Assembly: GCA_900551135.1 (NCBI GenBank)
Contig: URUX01000105.1
Location: 1-8,852 of the forward strand
Direction of reading: 5' to 3'
Source of the DNA: an uncultured Clostridium sp.
Lineage (GTDB): Bacteria; Bacillota; Clostridia; Lachnospirales; Lachnospiraceae
DNA length: 8,852 bases
The notes below the pieces were generated by a model that saw only the letters and a list, made by a program, of their open reading frames with translations, ran no database searches and had not been told where the DNA came from. The position numbers were made by a program, and so were the translations under genes. Shown here in pieces: positions 6,415 to 8,852 of this stretch (the stretch's first letter is position 1; each line of letters opens with the position of its first letter).

Positions 6415-7393
6415 AAAAGGACCTGTAATTGGCTCTGTGGAATTGGACAGTCCTCTGGTGTTAGCCCCCATGGCAGGAGTTACCGATCTTCCATTCCGTC
6501 TTTTATGCAGGGAACAGGGCTGCAGTCTGGCATATACGGAGATGGTCAGCGCCAAGGCAATTTTATATAAAAATAAAAATACCAGAGAACTGCTGCAGGT
6601 TCGGGAAGAAGAGCATCCGGTGGCAGTACAGCTTTTCGGATCCGATCCCGCTATCATGGCTGAAATCGCTGCCCAGGTGGCAGAAGGGCCTTATGAATTA
6701 ATCGATGTGAATATGGGATGCCCCGTACCGAAGATTGTCAATAATGGGGAAGGCTCTTCTTTAATGCGAAATCCGAAGCTGGCGGGAGAGATTCTGACAG
6801 CCATGGTAAAGGCAGTGAAAAAGCCGGTCACAGTGAAATTCCGGAAAGGATTTTATAATGGAGAAACCACTGCTGTGGAGTTTGCGAAAATGGCAGAGGC
6901 CAGCGGCGTGGCGGCAGTAGCTGTTCATGGGAGAACCAGAGAGCAGTATTATTCCGGAAAAGCGGACTGGGATGTGATACGCCAGGTAAAGGAAGCAGTT
7001 TCGATTCCGGTCATAGGAAACGGAGATATTTTCGAACCGGAAGATGCAGTCCGGATGATGGAAGAAACCGGATGCGACGGTGTGATGATTGCCAGAGGAG
7101 TAAAGGGAAATCCGTGGATATTTGGAAGAACCAGGGGGCTTCTGGAAACGGGAATTACCCCGCCAAAGCCGTCTGTGGAGGAAATCCGGACTATGATTCT
7201 CCGACATGGAAAAATGCTGATTGAATACAAAGGCGAGAGAGTGGGAGTCAGGGAAATGAGAGGCCATATGGCCTGGTATACCACAGGAATGCCGCATTCT
7301 GCTGCACTGAGAAATGAGATCAACCAGACAGAAACCTATGAGGATATGGAGAGGCTGCTGGAGAAGTGGATGAGCCCTGGTAAAAGAGCATGA
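6407..7393 (+). CDS. dusB: tRNA-dihydrouridine synthase (DusB-like)
   Basis: This 328-residue flavoenzyme reduces specific uridines in tRNA to dihydrouridine, using FMN and NADPH. The TIM-barrel begins with the FMN-binding LAPMAGVTDLPFR (about residues 19-31). The catalytic Cys105 lies in VNMGCPVPK, followed by GEGSSLM. AVHGRTREQYYSGKADW (about 172-188) and the phosphate-binding GNGDI and IARGVKGNPW segments complete the barrel. A C-terminal helical domain follows. Length fits the family. ATG 6407 is chosen because AAGGAG (6396-6401) lies five bases ahead, although the frame is open back to an ATG at 6383 inside the upstream gene. The start overlaps the end of the hypothetical gene. A 9-bp hairpin with a one-base bulge follows the stop (7395-7419). 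The DusB subtype is judged from overall resemblance and from linkage to lysS, which also occurs in Bacillus. Confidence 0.95.
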   Translation: MTRKGPVIGSVELDSPLVLAPMAGVTDLPFRLLCREQGCSLAYTEMVSAKAILYKNKNTRELLQVREEEHPVAVQLFGSDPAIMAEIAAQVAEGPYELIDVNMGCPVPKIVNNGEGSSLMRNPKLAGEILTAMVKAVKKPVTVKFRKGFYNGETTAVEFAKMAEASGVAAVAVHGRTREQYYSGKADWDVIRQVKEAVSIPVIGNGDIFEPEDAVRMMEETGCDGVMIARGVKGNPWIFGRTRGLLETGITPPKPSVEEIRTMILRHGKMLIEYKGERVGVREMRGHMAWYTTGMPHSAALRNEINQTETYEDMERLLEKWMSPGKRA

Positions 7394-7394
7394 A

Positions 7395-7419
7395 GCCGTC
7401 TGGAAGAGACCGGAACGGC
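7395..7419 (+). other. Hairpin after dusB, possible weak terminator
   Basis: GCCGT (7395-7399) pairs with ACGGC (7415-7419), and CTGG (7400-7403) with CCGG (7410-7413), leaving an AAGAGA loop and one bulged A (7414). It lies immediately after the dusB stop and four bases before the greA -35 box. No T-tract follows, so termination efficiency is doubtful. Confidence 0.5.
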
Positions 7420-7422
7420 GGC

Positions 7423-7451
7423 TTGACAAGGATACGGTTTTAAGCTATAAT
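7423..7451 (+). promoter_or_regulatory. Perfect-consensus sigma-A promoter of greA
   Basis: TTGACA (7423-7428), a 17-base spacer and TATAAT (7446-7451) match the house-keeping sigma consensus at all twelve positions with ideal spacing. Transcription should begin near 7458 and give a leader of about 48 bases before greA, probably reading on into lysS. Confidence 0.92.
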
Positions 7452-7497
7452 ATCTCGAATGTGATATGACGTGTAAATAATAGTCAGGAAGGAAGCA

Positions 7498-7503
7498 ATG
7501 TAA
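7498..7503 (+). promoter_or_regulatory. ATG-TAA start-stop in the greA leader
   Basis: An ATG directly followed by TAA sits two bases before the greA ATG. AGGAAG (7486-7491) lies six bases from this minimal start and fourteen from greA's. The second GGAAG (7491-7495) is ten bases from greA's start and only two from the decoy. Ribosomes could therefore initiate on the decoy. It may be chance. Confidence 0.4.
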
Positions 7504-7505
7504 TT

Positions 7506-7985
7506 ATGGGAGAAAAGAAAAATATTCTGACCTATGCGGGACTTAAAAAATATGAGGATGAACTTCACGATTTAAAGGTGAACCGCAGAAAGGAAGTTGC
7601 CCAGAAGATTAAGGAAGCAAGAGAACAGGGCGACTTGTCTGAGAATGCAGAGTATGATGCAGCAAAAGATGAACAGAGAGACATTGAGCTGCGTATTGAA
7701 GAATTGGAAAAACTGCTGAAAAATGCAGAGGTTGTAGTAGAAGAAGACGTTGACCTGGAGAAGATTAACGTTGGCTGTGTAGTCCGCGTATACGATTTGG
7801 AGTATGCAGAAGAAATGGAATTCAGCATTGTTGGTTCTACTGAGGCAAACAGCCTTCAGAATAAGATTTCCAATGAGTCTCCGGTAGGCCATGCCCTGAT
7901 TGGCAAGAGAGTAGGAGACGTAGTGGATGTAGAAACCCAGGTAGGCACTATCCAGTACAAGGTACTGGCTATTCAGAGAGTATAG
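7506..7985 (+). CDS. greA: Transcription elongation factor GreA
   Basis: GreA enters the secondary channel of RNA polymerase and stimulates transcript cleavage, rescuing backtracked complexes. This 159-residue protein has the usual two-domain form. An N-terminal antiparallel coiled coil (about residues 10-75) carries the tip motif REQGDLSENAEYDAAK with the acidic Asp43 and Glu46 that coordinate the catalytic magnesium. A C-terminal FKBP-like domain (about 80-159) contains the typical SPVGHALIGKRVGD stretch. The length is standard and no lesion is seen. The GGAAG at 7491-7495 is ten bases from the ATG. The gene is driven by an exceptionally strong promoter and is followed by lysS after 81 bases. 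In many Firmicutes greA and lysS are neighbours and probably form one operon. Confidence 0.98.
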   Translation: MGEKKNILTYAGLKKYEDELHDLKVNRRKEVAQKIKEAREQGDLSENAEYDAAKDEQRDIELRIEELEKLLKNAEVVVEEDVDLEKINVGCVVRVYDLEYAEEMEFSIVGSTEANSLQNKISNESPVGHALIGKRVGDVVDVETQVGTIQYKVLAIQRV

Positions 7986-7986
7986 G

Positions 7987-8029
7987 GTAACAGTTCGGCC
8001 ATGCGAAGATGGCATGGCTGAACTGTTAC
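7987..8029 (+). repeat. 18-bp inverted repeat between greA and lysS
   Basis: Bases 7987-8004 pair with 8012-8029 over 18 positions. All are Watson-Crick except one G-T pair (7997/8019), and the loop is seven bases (8005-8011). The stem begins one base after the greA stop codon. No T-run follows, so it does not look like a standard rho-independent terminator. It may act as a processing site, a 3'-end stabiliser or a partial terminator that lowers lysS expression relative to greA. Confidence 0.75.
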
Positions 8030-8066
8030 AGTATAGGACAGAACATAGATAAGAGGAGTGTACAAG

Positions 8067-8852
8067 GTGGCAGGAGAGAATCAGGTAAAACCACAGGAAG
8101 ATTTAAACCACGTGCTTCAGGCGCGTCGTGATAAGCTGGCAGAACTTCAGGCATCAGGCAGAGATCCGTTCCAGATTACAAAATACGATCAGACTCATCA
8201 CAGCACAGAGATAAAGGAACATTATGCAGAACTGGAAGGCAAAGAGGTATCCATTGCCGGCCGTATGATGTTCAAGCGTGTTATGGGTAAGGCATCTTTT
8301 TGCAACATTCAGGATTTAAAAGGCAGAATCCAGGTATATGTAGCCCGTGACAGCGTGGGTGAAGACGAATACAAAGATTTCAAGAAGCTGGATATTGGCG
8401 ATATTATTGGTGTTAAGGGAACCGTATTTACAACCAAGACCGGAGAGATTTCCATCCATGCAGACAGTGTGGTTCTTCTTTCCAAGAGCCTTCAGGTTCT
8501 TCCTGAAAAGTTCCATGGACTGACGGATACCGATATGCGTTATCGCCAGAGATATGTAGATTTAATCATGAACGAGGAAGTAAAGGATACCTTTATTAAG
8601 CGTTCCAGGATTATTTCTGCAATCCGTAAATACTTAGACGGTCAGGGATTTATGGAAGTCGAGACTCCAATGCTGGTAGCCAATGCTGGCGGTGCGGCTG
8701 CAAGACCGTTTGAAACGCATTTTAATGCATTAGACGAAGACGTAAAGCTGAGAATTTCTTTGGAACTTTACTTGAAGCGTCTGATTGTAGGCGGTTTGGA
8801 GAGAGTATACGAGATTGGCCGTGTATTCCGTAATGAAGGTGTAGATACCCGT
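8067..8852 (+). CDS. lysS: Lysyl-tRNA synthetase, class II (3' end outside the window)
   Basis: The enzyme charges tRNA-Lys with lysine. The first 262 residues are present and the frame is still open at the window edge. After an N-terminal helical stretch (DLNHVLQARRDKLAEL), an OB-fold anticodon-binding domain begins near residue 59 (KEVSIAGRMMFKRVMGKASF). Class II motif 1 lies at about 179-203 (RSRIISAIRKYL through VETPML), followed by ANAGGAAARPFETHFNALD. Motif 2 begins at 248-258, with its conserved arginine at Arg255 in GRVFRNEG. Motif 3 lies beyond the window. The start is GTG at 8067, preceded by AAGAGGAG (8051-8058) with an 8-base gap. The in-frame GTG at 8058 overlaps that site and is rejected. 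No T-box leader is visible, so expression probably comes from the greA promoter through the inverted repeat. Confidence 0.97.
   Translation, partial: MAGENQVKPQEDLNHVLQARRDKLAELQASGRDPFQITKYDQTHHSTEIKEHYAELEGKEVSIAGRMMFKRVMGKASFCNIQDLKGRIQVYVARDSVGEDEYKDFKKLDIGDIIGVKGTVFTTKTGEISIHADSVVLLSKSLQVLPEKFHGLTDTDMRYRQRYVDLIMNEEVKDTFIKRSRIISAIRKYLDGQGFMEVETPMLVANAGGAAARPFETHFNALDEDVKLRISLELYLKRLIVGGLERVYEIGRVFRNEGVDTR

Noticed and set aside
6761..7429. Minus-strand open frame of 222 codons opposite dusB
   Set aside because: Despite its length it mirrors dusB codons, is rich in His, Ser and Cys as antisense frames often are, and shows no domain.
7986..8066. T-box or lysine riboswitch ahead of lysS
   Set aside because: The spacer is only 81 bases, is mostly occupied by the inverted repeat, and shows no T-box sequence or terminator T-run.

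Overview
The window is a stretch of conserved chromosomal core genes. It most likely comes from a Clostridia-class Firmicute, probably Lachnospiraceae. All eight genes lie on the + strand, in the order whiA (5' end missing), an HPr/Crh-like gene, dnaE, pfkA, a small hypothetical gene, dusB, greA and lysS (3' end missing). Support for this assignment comes from the strong purine-rich Shine-Dalgarno sites, the house-keeping promoters, the low-GC-Firmicute type DnaE with a complete PHP domain, the whiA-HPr-dnaE-pfkA and dusB-greA-lysS groupings, and the small protein that resembles a family I remember from Lachnospiraceae. The assignment rests on remembered synteny and protein similarity, not on a search.

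Region by region: bases 1-909 hold the remains of whiA, with a frameshift near base 325 and an apparent five-residue in-frame deletion at 540/541. Bases 929-1183 encode an 84-residue HPr-fold protein with Glu instead of the catalytic His15 but with Ser46 kept. It is followed by the only textbook rho-independent terminator in the window (about 1213-1244). dnaE (1274-4744) encodes a complete DNA polymerase III alpha subunit. A structured intergenic region with a probable promoter (4745-4954) leads into pfkA (4955-5929). A spacer of about 115 bases folds into one long imperfect hairpin and precedes a 122-residue hypothetical protein (6046-6414), whose stop codon overlaps the start of dusB (6407-7393). 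A perfect-consensus sigma-A promoter (7423-7451) then drives greA (7506-7985). An 18-bp hairpin separates greA from lysS (GTG start at 8067, running off the window).

Functionally this is central machinery: replication (dnaE), glycolysis (pfkA), a possible carbon-status regulator (the Crh-like protein), tRNA modification and charging (dusB, lysS), transcription elongation rescue (greA) and a developmental or cell-division regulator (whiA). I see no mobile element, CRISPR array, RNA gene or defence system, and no new multi-gene system. The points that deserve attention are the damaged whiA, the His-less HPr, the ATG-TAA start-stop just before greA, and several intergenic hairpins without a T-tract.
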